Source: Oxalobacteraceae bacterium OTU3CAMAD1
Lineage (GTDB): Bacteria; Pseudomonadota; Gammaproteobacteria; Burkholderiales; Burkholderiaceae_D
Length of the DNA: 64,000 nt
Assembly (NCBI GenBank): GCA_024123915.1
Contig: CP099650.1
Location: 7,006,001-7,070,000 of the forward strand
Reading direction: 5' to 3'
Shown here: in pieces, positions 50,595-59,553 of the stretch
Position numbering within the stretch: the first letter of the stretch is position 1
How the letters are laid out: each line of letters begins with the position of its first letter
Notes under the pieces: generated by a model
What the model was told of the DNA's origin: nothing
What the model saw: only the letters and a program-made list of their open reading frames with translations
The model's database searches: none
Translations under genes and position numbers: made by a program

Positions 50595-52151
50595 TTAGTA
50601 CTTGGCCGGCGCGTTGGGCGCCGGTGTCGCCTGTCGGATGAAGTCGCGCAGATCCTCGTTGGCGCTTGCCAGGTCTTCCGACCGCAAATACATCATGTGC
50701 CCGCTGCGGTAGCCTTCAAAACGCAGGCGGTCCTTCATCTTGCCGCTCGGGTCCAGCTGCCACATCGTGTACTTGGCGTCGAAGTAGGTGCAGGCGCCGT
50801 CGTAGTAGCCTGACTGGATCATCACCTTCAGGTAGGGGTTGGCGGCCATCGCCAGGCGCAGGTTCTCGCCGGTCTTCTCGTTCTTGAAATCCCACGGATG
50901 GACGTCGCCGAACAGGTTGTACTTGATGTCGGTCTTGTAGCCCAGGTCCACCCGCAGATACTGGTTGATGGCCGGCGTGAACGAGTGCAGCCACGACGTC
51001 AGTTCGGCGTTGTAATCGACCTTGTCGCCCGAATCGGTCTTGTCGATGCCGAGGTAGCGCGAGTCGAGGCGGCCGACGGTCTTGCCCTGCTTGCGCAGCA
51101 ACTCCTTCCAGAAACTATCCACCGGCACCGACAGGTTATTCTGCAGCACATAGGTTTCCGACAAACCGGAGTAGCGCGCGAACTTGGCGGCGATCTGCGC
51201 CTTCTTCTGCGGATCGATAAAGCCGCCGCGCGCGGTCGCCGGCAGCAGTTCGTCGACGGTGAAGGCTTCGACTTCCGGCAGCAAATCCTTCAGGTCGCGC
51301 GCCTGCAAGTCGGCCGGCAGCACCTTTTGATACCACGCGGTGGCGGCGAAGTACGGCAGCGCCAGCGCGTCGGCGACAATGCCGTCGCGCTTGAGGCCCA
51401 GTTCCGTCGGCGACACCAGCACCACGCCGTTCAAATACATCCACTGGGCGTTCTGCAATTCCAGCGCCAGGCCGGCCACGCGCGAGGTGCCGTAGCTCTC
51501 GCCGATCAGGTATTTCGGCGACGTCCAGCGGCCTTCGCGCGAGACGAAGGTGCTGACCCATTCGGCCAGGTACGCGATGTCGGCGTTAACGCCGAAGAAG
51601 CGAGCGCGGTCGCCCTTGCCGTCCAATACGCGCGAGAAGCCGGTGTTGACCGGATCGATGAAGATGATGTCGGCGACGTCGAGTATCGAGTGCGGGTTGT
51701 CGCGCACGCCGTAGGGTTGGGTGGGATAGCCTTCGGCGTCGAGGTTCAGCACCTTGGGGCCGGTGTAGGCGACGTGCATCCACACCGACGCCGATCCCGG
51801 ACCGCCATTAAACGACAGCACCAGCGGACGCCTGCTCTTGTCGGCGACGTCGGTGCGCTGGTAGTAGGTGTAGAACAAGGTCGCGCTGACCTTGCCGTCC
51901 TTGTCCCACACCGGCTGCGTGCCCGCCGTGACCTTGTACGGCACCGCCTTGCCTTTGATGGTCACGGTCGCGGTTTTGCTCACACGCGAATCGGCCTTGA
52001 TGACGCGCTCGTTGGCCAGCAGATCGGCCGCGCGCTCCTTGCCCGGCGCCGACGGTGCTTTGTCGACTTTGTCGGCTTTGTCTGACTCGTGGTCCTGGGC
52101 GCAGACGGCCGCGCTGACGGCCAGCAGCATGAGGGCAAGCTTGGATTTCAT
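50595..52151 (-). CDS. Secreted S10 family serine carboxypeptidase
   Basis: A 518-residue exported protein with signal peptide (LALMLLAVSAAVCAQ). Alpha/beta-hydrolase peptidase of family S10: oxyanion region LVLSFNGGPGSASVWMH, nucleophile Ser near 217 in LIGESYGTSR, Asp in SGYYDGACTYFDAKY, and His in GYRSGHMMYL. Cuts C-terminal residues of peptides in the periplasm or outside. Such S10 enzymes are frequent in this family of bacteria. Confidence 0.88.
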   Translation of the reverse strand: MKSKLALMLLAVSAAVCAQDHESDKADKVDKAPSAPGKERAADLLANERVIKADSRVSKTATVTIKGKAVPYKVTAGTQPVWDKDGKVSATLFYTYYQRTDVADKSRRPLVLSFNGGPGSASVWMHVAYTGPKVLNLDAEGYPTQPYGVRDNPHSILDVADIIFIDPVNTGFSRVLDGKGDRARFFGVNADIAYLAEWVSTFVSREGRWTSPKYLIGESYGTSRVAGLALELQNAQWMYLNGVVLVSPTELGLKRDGIVADALALPYFAATAWYQKVLPADLQARDLKDLLPEVEAFTVDELLPATARGGFIDPQKKAQIAAKFARYSGLSETYVLQNNLSVPVDSFWKELLRKQGKTVGRLDSRYLGIDKTDSGDKVDYNAELTSWLHSFTPAINQYLRVDLGYKTDIKYNLFGDVHPWDFKNEKTGENLRLAMAANPYLKVMIQSGYYDGACTYFDAKYTMWQLDPSGKMKDRLRFEGYRSGHMMYLRSEDLASANEDLRDFIRQATPAPNAPAKY

Positions 52152-52273
52152 GGGCTACTCTTGACGTTAAAGAATCAATGGTAGTCCAATCAAATACCAC
52201 TCGACAACAAAATACGTGCTACCGGCGGTACCGATTTGTCACATATTGTTTCCAACGTGGTTTCAACGCGGCT

Positions 52274-53608
52274 TTAGCGCGGCCGCCAGTCCAGCACGCG
52301 CACCGGCCGGGGCGGCACCGCCGCCTGTCCCTCGCCGTCGACCTGCTGCACGTCCTGCACGAACAGGCTGAGCACGCCGTTGCGCCGCCACAACTCGGTG
52401 TCGAAACTCGGCTCCCACGCGCCCACCGAGGTGGTGGTCAGATCGTCCACCCGCCACTTGCCGCCGACGAAATCGCTGATGCTGACGACCGACACCTTGC
52501 TGCCGCGCTCCTCGTCGCGGAACACCAGCAAGCCGCCCGGCGTGCCCGTGCCGGGGCCGGCATCGACCATGATTTGCGGGCGCGCGATCGGGATGCGCTT
52601 GGTGCCCTGCCCGCTCAGCGAAAACGCCGTCTTGCGGAAATCGAGCGAACGCGCCGTCCAGCCGGCGCCGGTGTGGAACACCACGTGGTACTGCGGAACC
52701 GTCGAACCGGCGTCGCGCCAGTAGCTGGCGATGTAGGGGTTGCCGTCGCGGTCGGCCGCCATCGAGGTCTGGTTGATCAGCTCGCTGTTTTGCGGGATGC
52801 GCAGCGCGTACTCGGCGCTGCCGGCACTGATCGGCAAGGTGTAGGGCTGGCCGTCCGATTTCTCCCAGGTCATGCCGCCGTCGCGCGAGCGCGCGTAGGC
52901 CAGGTCGTGGTTGCTGGCCACGTCCGGCGATTCGCGCCACACCCACGACAGGTGCAAGGTGCCCATGTGGTCGAGGAAGGCTTGCCAGTACGCGTTGCGC
53001 TTGCCTTCGCCGGTGATCAGGTTGGTGTGCAGCCGCGACCAGCGCTGCGTCTTCGCGTCGTAGCGGTTGATGACCAGGTCGCCCCGGCCGGAACCGCCCA
53101 ATCGGTAGAAAAACAGCAGATTGCCGTCCGGCAGACGGTAGAACTCGGGATACGACACCGATTCCTCGTCGGCGCCGACCATGGCCAGCTTGGCGCCCAG
53201 TTCCAGCGATCCCGGCGTCACGCCGCGCGCGTAGCGCAGCGCGTTGTTGTGGTGGTCCCAGGACACGTGCAGGTAGCCGGCGCCGTCGAGCATAAGGCTG
53301 ATGGCGTTGTGGGCGTCGGCGGCATTGCCCCGATACGGCGTGCGGTGCGTGGTCCAGCGGGACGTGCCCAGCTTGCGCTTGCCCAGTACCAGATAGCGCT
53401 CGGCGTCGTAGTAGCCGACATATTGCGTGTGCTGGTCCGAGACGAGCGAATTCTTGCGGAACACCACGGCGTTGACCGAATTGTTGGCCCAGCCTGGGCC
53501 GACGACCGATTCCGTCGGCGCCTTGGCGGAGTCTGCCGCTGTCGCCCACGATGACGCGGCGGCGACGCATACGGCCACCAGGGCCGCCGACAACAAGTTG
53601 TTCTTCAT
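52274..53608 (-). CDS. Exported BNR-repeat protein
   Basis: A 444-residue secreted protein with signal peptide to about residue 24. It forms a beta-propeller of the BNR-4 type, with repeats such as [18 protein letters not shown] and [18 protein letters not shown] plus [13 protein letters not shown] (Asp-box). Such proteins are often polysaccharide lyases or sialidase-like; no catalytic residue set is assigned. The start at 53608 follows AAGGA. Confidence 0.78.
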   Translation of the reverse strand: MKNNLLSAALVAVCVAAASSWATAADSAKAPTESVVGPGWANNSVNAVVFRKNSLVSDQHTQYVGYYDAERYLVLGKRKLGTSRWTTHRTPYRGNAADAHNAISLMLDGAGYLHVSWDHHNNALRYARGVTPGSLELGAKLAMVGADEESVSYPEFYRLPDGNLLFFYRLGGSGRGDLVINRYDAKTQRWSRLHTNLITGEGKRNAYWQAFLDHMGTLHLSWVWRESPDVASNHDLAYARSRDGGMTWEKSDGQPYTLPISAGSAEYALRIPQNSELINQTSMAADRDGNPYIASYWRDAGSTVPQYHVVFHTGAGWTARSLDFRKTAFSLSGQGTKRIPIARPQIMVDAGPGTGTPGGLLVFRDEERGSKVSVVSISDFVGGKWRVDDLTTTSVGAWEPSFDTELWRRNGVLSLFVQDVQQVDGEGQAAVPPRPVRVLDWRPR

Positions 53609-53711
53609 CTCAGTCGTCCTTCTTGACACATATCAAATGCAACTTTAGTTTCCTTTGGGAAAATATGCCATATAATATCCCTCGCTCCACCCGCGCCCAA
53701 AAAATGCCGCC

Positions 53712-54158
53712 ATGACAACCGATATCCTCGACACCGCCCCGCACGACGCTCCTTTGGAATTCTGGGAGCAACGCATCAAAGCCAGCCGCTGGTTGATCAC
53801 CAAGACCGTGGCGCTGGGCGCGTGCGCCGCCGTGCTCGGGTTATTGGGCCAGGGCTGGCTGGAGCACGCGGCGCCGCTGTTTCCCTTCATCAGCCAGAAT
53901 TATGGCATCTGGCAAGCGGTCTATCTGCTCTCCCTGCTGATCATTTTCCTCATCTGGGCGGCCGCGATGCGGCAAAAACTGGGGCTGCTGGAAAATAGCA
54001 AAAAGGGTTTTCAGGTGCAGCAGCGCATCGCCGAGTACAACGAGCGGCGCGCGCAGCAGGCGCTCGAGGCGCGGGAGCGGCGCAAGAAGCTGGAAGAGGA
54101 CCGCGACCCGGTGTCGTTCTTCAAGAGCGCCACGCGCAGCAAGAAGTTCGACTACTAA
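53712..54158 (+). CDS. Membrane protein of unknown function
   Basis: A 148-residue protein with two transmembrane segments (~31-50 and ~67-86) and a basic coiled-coil C-terminal tail (NERRAQQALEARERRKKLEE). No family recognised. It converges on the MacB-like permease. Confidence 0.7.
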   Translation: MTTDILDTAPHDAPLEFWEQRIKASRWLITKTVALGACAAVLGLLGQGWLEHAAPLFPFISQNYGIWQAVYLLSLLIIFLIWAAAMRQKLGLLENSKKGFQVQQRIAEYNERRAQQALEARERRKKLEEDRDPVSFFKSATRSKKFDY

Positions 54159-54172
54159 ATTCGACAGCTTCT

Positions 54173-55396
54173 TCACTCGTAGCGCAGGCAATCGACCGGC
54201 AGCAGCTTCGACGCCCGCCGCGCCGGATAGAATCCGAAGAACACACCCACCAGGCTGGAAAAGCCGCACGCCACCACCACCGCCTGCAAGGTGATGAACA
54301 CGTCGAACTTGCCGGTCGCGGTGATCCCGGCCGCCGCCGCCGTGGCCAGCAGTATCCCGAACACTCCGCCCACCAGGCAGATGACCACCGCCTCCGTCAG
54401 GAACTGCAGCAGCACGTCGCGCGGCTTGGCGCCGATCGCCATGCGGATGCCGATCTCGCGGGTGCGCTCGGTCACCGACACCAGCATGATGTTCATGATG
54501 CCGATGCCGCCAACGATCAGCGAGATCGCGCCGATCAGCCCAAGCAGCGCGGCCAAGCCGGCGCTGATGGTCTTGGCCGTTTCGGCGAACGAGGCCAGGT
54601 TATCGATGCGGAAGTCGTCCGGCTGCTCGAACTTGATGCGGTGACGGTCGCGCAGCGTTTCGTTGATGTCCTGGATGGCGTCCTGCAGGTTGCCGCCGGA
54701 CTTGCCCTGCGCGACCACGTAATGCACGTTGCCGGGGAAGGGCATCTTCACCAGGTTGGCGGCGGCGGCGGTGATCGGCACCAGCACGTAGTCGCTCAAA
54801 TCGCCGCCGTCGACCTGCTTGCCTTCGCCGTACAGCACCCCCACCACCTGGAACGAGACGTTCTCGATACGGATGTATTTGCCCAGCGGGTCGATCTTGT
54901 AGAAGAACTGGTCGGCGATCTTGCGGCCGATGACCACCATGCGCGCGGCCGAGCGCACGTCGGCGTCGCTGAAGGCGCTGCCCTTGTCGATCTTCCAGCC
55001 ACGGATCTTGAACATGTCCGGCGTCACGCCATGCACCGTCTTCGACGCGCTCTCATTGCCGACCGCCAGATTGAAGCCGCCCTGCAGCGTCGGCGCGGCG
55101 CCGGCCAGCGACGGCAGCCGGTTCAGCGCCGCCGCGTCGAGCATCGTCAGGGCCGGGGCGGCGCCGTTGCGCAGGCGTTGCTGCTGCGCGCGATCGCCGC
55201 CGGGGGAGATGAACAGCATGTTGGTGCCCAGCTGCTCCAGCTGCTTGCCAATGAAGCGTTTCATGCTGTCGCCGACGGCCAGCAGCAGCACCACCGAGGC
55301 GATGCCGATGATAATGCCCAGCATCGTCAGCAGGGTGCGCAGGCGGTTCGCCAGCATCGAGCGGAACGCCTCTATCGTGATCTGTAAAGGATTCAT
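54173..55396 (-). CDS. MacB-like ABC transporter permease
   Basis: A 407-residue permease of the MacB/FtsX class: N-terminal helix (LTMLGIIIGIASVVLLLAVG), a large periplasmic domain, and three C-terminal helices (GGIGIMNIMLVSVTERTREI). Works with the ATPase and adaptor encoded upstream in the same operon, and usually a TolC outer-membrane factor (none in the window). Overlaps the ATPase gene by four bases (ATGA). Confidence 0.9.
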   Translation of the reverse strand: MNPLQITIEAFRSMLANRLRTLLTMLGIIIGIASVVLLLAVGDSMKRFIGKQLEQLGTNMLFISPGGDRAQQQRLRNGAAPALTMLDAAALNRLPSLAGAAPTLQGGFNLAVGNESASKTVHGVTPDMFKIRGWKIDKGSAFSDADVRSAARMVVIGRKIADQFFYKIDPLGKYIRIENVSFQVVGVLYGEGKQVDGGDLSDYVLVPITAAAANLVKMPFPGNVHYVVAQGKSGGNLQDAIQDINETLRDRHRIKFEQPDDFRIDNLASFAETAKTISAGLAALLGLIGAISLIVGGIGIMNIMLVSVTERTREIGIRMAIGAKPRDVLLQFLTEAVVICLVGGVFGILLATAAAAGITATGKFDVFITLQAVVVACGFSSLVGVFFGFYPARRASKLLPVDCLRYE

Positions 55397-56202
55397 GGCG
55401 CCGCCACGCTGGTCGTCGCGACGGGTGGGTGAGGTGGATGGCCGAGGGCCGCCTCCTGGCTCAGCGCCATCTCGCGCAGGCCTTCGGCGGCCGGGCCGTC
55501 GTACAGCACATGGCCGTCCTTGAGGCGCATCAGCCGCTTGCTGTAGGCGGCGATGTCCGGTTCGTGCGTGACCAGCAGGATGGTGATGCCGCGCTCCGCG
55601 TTCAATTGCTGGAACGAGCGCATGATCTCCTCGCTGGTCTGCGTATCGAGATTGCCGGTCGGTTCGTCGGCCAGGATCAGCGGCGGATCGCCGACCAGCG
55701 CGCGGGCGATCGCCACGCGCTGCTGCTGGCCGCCGGACAGCTGGTTCGGCGTGCGCTTGGCGTACTCCCTCAATCCCACGCGCTCCAGCTCCACCAGCGC
55801 CTTGGCGTGCGCCTTCGCGCGCGAGACGCCGGCGTAGATCAATGGCAGCGCAACGTTCTCCGCCACGCTCATGCGCTTGATCAGGTTAAAACTCTGGAAC
55901 ACAAAGCCGATGGTGCGGTTGCGGATGGTGGCCAGTTCCGCGCGCGACAAGGTCAGCGTGTCGACGCCGTTGAGCAAGTAGCTGCCGCCGGTGGCCTGGT
56001 CCAGGCAGCCGAAGATGTTCATCAAGGTCGACTTGCCGGAGCCGGACTGCCCCATCACCGCCAGGAAGTCGCCGCGCGGCACCGCCAGGTCGATCCCGAA
56101 CAGCACCTTGGTCTCGACGCCGCCCGAGAAGTAGCTCTTGGTGACGCCGCGTATGTCGATCAGGGCATTGGCCACCCCGCCATCGGATTGCGGCGTCATC
56201 AA
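55393..56202 (-). CDS. MacB-like ABC transporter ATPase
   Basis: A 269-residue ATPase of the LolD/MacB class: Walker A GQSGSGKSTLMN, signature LSGGQQQRVAIARAL, Walker B LILADEPTGNLDTQT. Drives the MacB-like permease by mechanotransmission. Start overlaps the adaptor stop (ATGA). Confidence 0.92.
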   Translation of the reverse strand: MMTPQSDGGVANALIDIRGVTKSYFSGGVETKVLFGIDLAVPRGDFLAVMGQSGSGKSTLMNIFGCLDQATGGSYLLNGVDTLTLSRAELATIRNRTIGFVFQSFNLIKRMSVAENVALPLIYAGVSRAKAHAKALVELERVGLREYAKRTPNQLSGGQQQRVAIARALVGDPPLILADEPTGNLDTQTSEEIMRSFQQLNAERGITILLVTHEPDIAAYSKRLMRLKDGHVLYDGPAAEGLREMALSQEAALGHPPHPPVATTSVAAP

Positions 56203-57431
56203 CGCACACCGTCCTTGTTCTCGACGATCGCGCGGGTGACGACCTTGTCACCCTTCTTCAAGGCGCCGCCCACCACCTCGGTGTAGCGGAAGTTCGACAG
56301 GCCGATCTTGACGTCCATCGGCTGCGGCTGATTTTTGGCGTCGAGCGTGTAGATCTTGAAGGTGCGCGTGAGGTCGGCCTTGGTGCGGAAGGCGGCATCG
56401 TCTTCCGGCGGCGGCGCGTCCAGCGCGGTGTCGGCGTCGGCGCCGGCGCCGGCCCCTGCGCCCTTGCCCTTGGCCGACTTGGCCTGCCGCTCAAGCTCCT
56501 CGTCGCTGAGGCGGAAGCGCAGCGCGGCGGTCGGGATGCGCAGCACATTCTCGCGGTTGCCCACCAGCAGACGCACCTGCGCCGTCATGCCCGGCTTGAG
56601 CAGTTCGTCCTGGTTGTCGACGTCGAGCACCACGTTGTAGGTGACGACGTTCTGCACCACGTTGGCGGCCAGGCGGAATTGCCGCATGCGCGCCTCGAAT
56701 TCCCGGTCGGGATAGGCGTCGACGACGAAGCGCGCCTGCTGTCCCTCCTTCAGCGCGCCGACGTCCGCCTCCGAGACGCTGGTGTCGATCTGCATCTTGG
56801 TCAGGTCCTGCGCGATCTGGAACAGGGTCGGCGTGGTGAACGACGCCGCCACCGTCTGCCCCAGGTCCACGGTGCGCTTGATGATCACCCCGTCGATCGG
56901 CGAGCGGATCACGCTGTTGTTCAGGTCCGCCTGCGCGCGCGCCAGCTGCGCCTGCGTCAATTGGATATTCGCCTGCGCCACGTCGACCTCGCGCTTGGAC
57001 TGGTCCAGCGCCAACGGCGAGATGAAGCTTTGCGTCACGAGCGTCTGGTTGCGCTGGTGCGTGGCCTGCGCCAGCCGCAGCGAGGCGCGCGCCGACGCCA
57101 GTTGCGCCTCGCCCTGGCGGATCTGCGCGTTGAAGATGGTCGGGTCGAGCGTCAGCAGGATCTGGCCCTTTTTCACGCGGTCGTTGAAGTCCGCCTTCAG
57201 CACATTGACCGTGCCCGAGACCTGCGAACCGATGTTGATCAGGGCGACCGGATTGATGGTGCCGGTGGCAGTCACCGTCTGCGTGATGGTGCCGGTATCG
57301 ACGGCCGCGACGCGGAACCGTGGCGGCTCCACCACGGGGGTCTGGCTTTTGGAATAGAACGCCAGCGCGGCGCCGCCGATCACGATCACGCCAACCGCCA
57401 GCGCGATCTTTTTCTTGGTGAAAAAGGCCAT
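56199..57431 (-). CDS. MacA-like periplasmic adaptor protein
   Basis: A 410-residue membrane-fusion protein. N-terminal anchor KIALAVGVIVIGGAALAFYS, then lipoyl half-motif (NIGSQVSGTVNVLKADFND), a coiled-coil hairpin (~95-165), second lipoyl half (VIRSPIDGVIIKRTVDLGQT) and beta-barrel. First gene of the MacAB-like operon. Substrate could be a lipopeptide, macrolide or siderophore. Confidence 0.9.
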   Translation of the reverse strand: MAFFTKKKIALAVGVIVIGGAALAFYSKSQTPVVEPPRFRVAAVDTGTITQTVTATGTINPVALINIGSQVSGTVNVLKADFNDRVKKGQILLTLDPTIFNAQIRQGEAQLASARASLRLAQATHQRNQTLVTQSFISPLALDQSKREVDVAQANIQLTQAQLARAQADLNNSVIRSPIDGVIIKRTVDLGQTVAASFTTPTLFQIAQDLTKMQIDTSVSEADVGALKEGQQARFVVDAYPDREFEARMRQFRLAANVVQNVVTYNVVLDVDNQDELLKPGMTAQVRLLVGNRENVLRIPTAALRFRLSDEELERQAKSAKGKGAGAGAGADADTALDAPPPEDDAAFRTKADLTRTFKIYTLDAKNQPQPMDVKIGLSNFRYTEVVGGALKKGDKVVTRAIVENKDGVR

Positions 57432-57554
57432 CGTTTTTTATCTGTCTCATAGTGGAGATCCGGCCATATGCGGATCAACCCGGCAAGTATTGAGCAGTTT
57501 TGCAAAAAACGCAATCCGGCGCTTTGAATCGCCGTCCCTCAAAACGGGGATGGA

Positions 57555-57590
57555 GACGCGTATCACTTAGGGGGTGGCCCCCCGCACCCC
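57555..57590. repeat. Degenerate copy of the palindrome tail
   Basis: CACTTAGGGG (57564-57573), with GACGCG just before it (57555-57560), is the reverse complement of the CCCCTAAGTG...ACGC tail of the 14645-14700 element. It is followed by GGGGTGGCCCCCCGCACCCC (57571-57590), which can form a short hairpin (GGGGTG/CACCCC) and may be a decayed palindrome. It lies in the 292-base gap between the MacA-like adaptor and the dienelactone hydrolase. Confidence 0.45.
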
Positions 57591-57723
57591 GATGTCGGGA
57601 TATGCAATTTTGCAATCCAACTTTGCAGGAATGGCCGTTCCCAGCGGCCAAAATCAGCCCTACCATGCACTCCATTGTCAGGCCACAACGGCCCGCGAAC
57701 GCCTCACCCCACGGAGCAAAAAC

Positions 57724-58434
57724 ATGAACGCATCCCTCAAAGAATCCCTCACCGTCACGGTTGCCGACGGCAGCTTCCAGTGCTACGTCGCGCGGCCGTC
57801 CAACAGCGACAGCGCGCCGGTCATCGTGGTTTTGCAGGAGATCTTCGGCGTCAACGCCGGCATCCGCAGCATCTGCGACGACTACGCCGCCAAGGGCTAC
57901 ATCGCCGTCGGCCCCGACCTGTTCTGGCGCGCCGCGCCGGGCCTGGACATGTCCGAGGCCAACCCCGGCGACTGGGAGCGCGGCTTCGCGCTGTACAGCG
58001 CCTATGACTTCGGCGCCGGCGTCGGTGACATCGCCGCCACCGTGGCGGCAGCCCGCGCCATGACCGGCGCCTCCGGCAAGGTCGGCGTGACCGGTTACTG
58101 CCTCGGCGGGCTGATGACCTTCCTCACCGCCGCCCGCGCCGACGCCGACGCCTTCGTCGCCTACTACGGCGGCGCCACCGAAAACTACGCCGCCGAAGGC
58201 GTCAACGTCAAACGCCCGCTGCTCTACCACCTGGCCGGCGACGACGAATACATCGGCAAGGACGCGCAGGCGGTCATCAACGCCGCCCTCAAGGACAACG
58301 CCAACATCGAGATGCACACCTACCCGGGCTGCAACCACGCCTTCGCCCGCCCGGGCGGCGACCACTACGACGCCAACGCCGCGACCTTGGCCAACGGCCG
58401 CACCGACGCCTTCTTCAAACAGCACCTGAACTGA
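57724..58434 (+). CDS. Dienelactone hydrolase family protein
   Basis: A 236-residue alpha/beta hydrolase: nucleophile Cys near 126 in VTGYCLGGLMT, Asp in LAGDDEYIG and His in PGCNHAFARPGG form the triad of dienelactone hydrolases, which open lactones in chlorocatechol degradation. Other pathway genes are missing, so the real substrate is open. Start 57724, 32 bases before the next gene after its stop. Confidence 0.88.
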   Translation: MNASLKESLTVTVADGSFQCYVARPSNSDSAPVIVVLQEIFGVNAGIRSICDDYAAKGYIAVGPDLFWRAAPGLDMSEANPGDWERGFALYSAYDFGAGVGDIAATVAAARAMTGASGKVGVTGYCLGGLMTFLTAARADADAFVAYYGGATENYAAEGVNVKRPLLYHLAGDDEYIGKDAQAVINAALKDNANIEMHTYPGCNHAFARPGGDHYDANAATLANGRTDAFFKQHLN

Positions 58435-58466
58435 TTTTAAATCCCATCGACCAATAAGGAAAAACC

Positions 58467-59456
58467 ATGTCCAACAACGATAACCATCAAGTCAATCCAT
58501 CCCGTCGCTCCGCCATGGTCGGCGGCGCGTTCGCCGCCGCCGCCGCAGTCGCCACCGCGCTGCCGCTGGCCGCCGTCAGCACCGACAGCCAGGCCGCGAC
58601 CACGGGCGGCAAGATCCAGAAGACCGCCAGCACCATCACCACCCGCGACGGCGTCGAGATCTATTACAAGGATTGGGGCCCGCGCAACGGCCAACCGGTG
58701 ATCCTCAGCCACGGCTGGCCGCTCAACGCGGACAGCTGGGAATCGGCCGCCTTCCACCTGGCGAACAACGGCTTCCGCGTGGTCAGCCACGACCGCCGTG
58801 GCCACGGCCGTTCGAGCCAGCCATGGGACGGCAACGACATGGACCACTACGCCGACGACCTGGCGCAACTGATCGAGGCGCTCAACCTGAACAACATCAT
58901 TCTGGCCGGCTTCTCCACCGGCGGCGGCGAGGTGGCGCGCTACGTCGGCCGCCACGGCACCAAGCGCGTCGCCAAGCTGGCGCTGATTTCCGCCGTCACG
59001 CCGCTGATGCTCAAGACCGACACCAATCCGGGCGGCCTGCCGCTGTCGGTGTTCGACGGCATCCGCGCCGCGTCCGAGGCCAATCGCGGCCAGTTGTACC
59101 TGGACTTCGCCTCCGGCCCGTTCTACGGCTACAACCGCCCCGGCGCCAAGCCGTCGCAGGGCCTGATCAACGCCTTCTACAGCCAGGGCATGCAGGCCGG
59201 CCATAAGAACACCTACGATTCGATCGCGGCGTTCGCCCAGACCGACTTCCGCGACGACCTGAAAAACTTCGACAAGCCGACCCTGATCATCGCCGGCGAG
59301 GACGACCAGGTGGTGCCGATCGACGCCGCCGCCCGCGCCGCCGCCAAGATCGTCAAACATGCCAAGTTGATCACCTATCCGGGCGCGCCGCACGGCCTGA
59401 CCGACACCCACAAAGAAAAGTTCAACGCCGACTTCCTGGCCTTCGCCAAGTCCTGA
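58467..59456 (+). CDS. Tat-exported alpha/beta hydrolase (cofactor-free haloperoxidase-like)
   Basis: A 329-residue enzyme with an N-terminal twin-Arg signal ([19 protein letters not shown]). Alpha/beta hydrolase of the non-haem chloroperoxidase/aryl-esterase type: nucleophile Ser near 150 in [13 protein letters not shown], Asp in [11 protein letters not shown], His in [12 protein letters not shown]. Starts 32 bases after the dienelactone hydrolase, so likely in one operon with it. A terminator follows. Confidence 0.88.
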   Translation: MSNNDNHQVNPSRRSAMVGGAFAAAAAVATALPLAAVSTDSQAATTGGKIQKTASTITTRDGVEIYYKDWGPRNGQPVILSHGWPLNADSWESAAFHLANNGFRVVSHDRRGHGRSSQPWDGNDMDHYADDLAQLIEALNLNNIILAGFSTGGGEVARYVGRHGTKRVAKLALISAVTPLMLKTDTNPGGLPLSVFDGIRAASEANRGQLYLDFASGPFYGYNRPGAKPSQGLINAFYSQGMQAGHKNTYDSIAAFAQTDFRDDLKNFDKPTLIIAGEDDQVVPIDAAARAAAKIVKHAKLITYPGAPHGLTDTHKEKFNADFLAFAKS

Positions 59457-59480
59457 CAGGACGCGCAACAACAGTTCCCC

Positions 59481-59506
59481 AAAAACCGCCTTCGGGCGGT
59501 TTTTTA
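59481..59506 (+). terminator. Rho-independent terminator after the hydrolase pair
   Basis: AAAACCGCC TTCG GGCGGTTTT hairpin (stem 59482-59490/59495-59503) with a stable UUCG tetraloop, ending in T. 24 bases after the stop. Confidence 0.93.
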
Positions 59507-59553
59507 TGTGATATGGTCGCCCTTCCGCAGGCCCAGGCAGCACCCGATATCAC

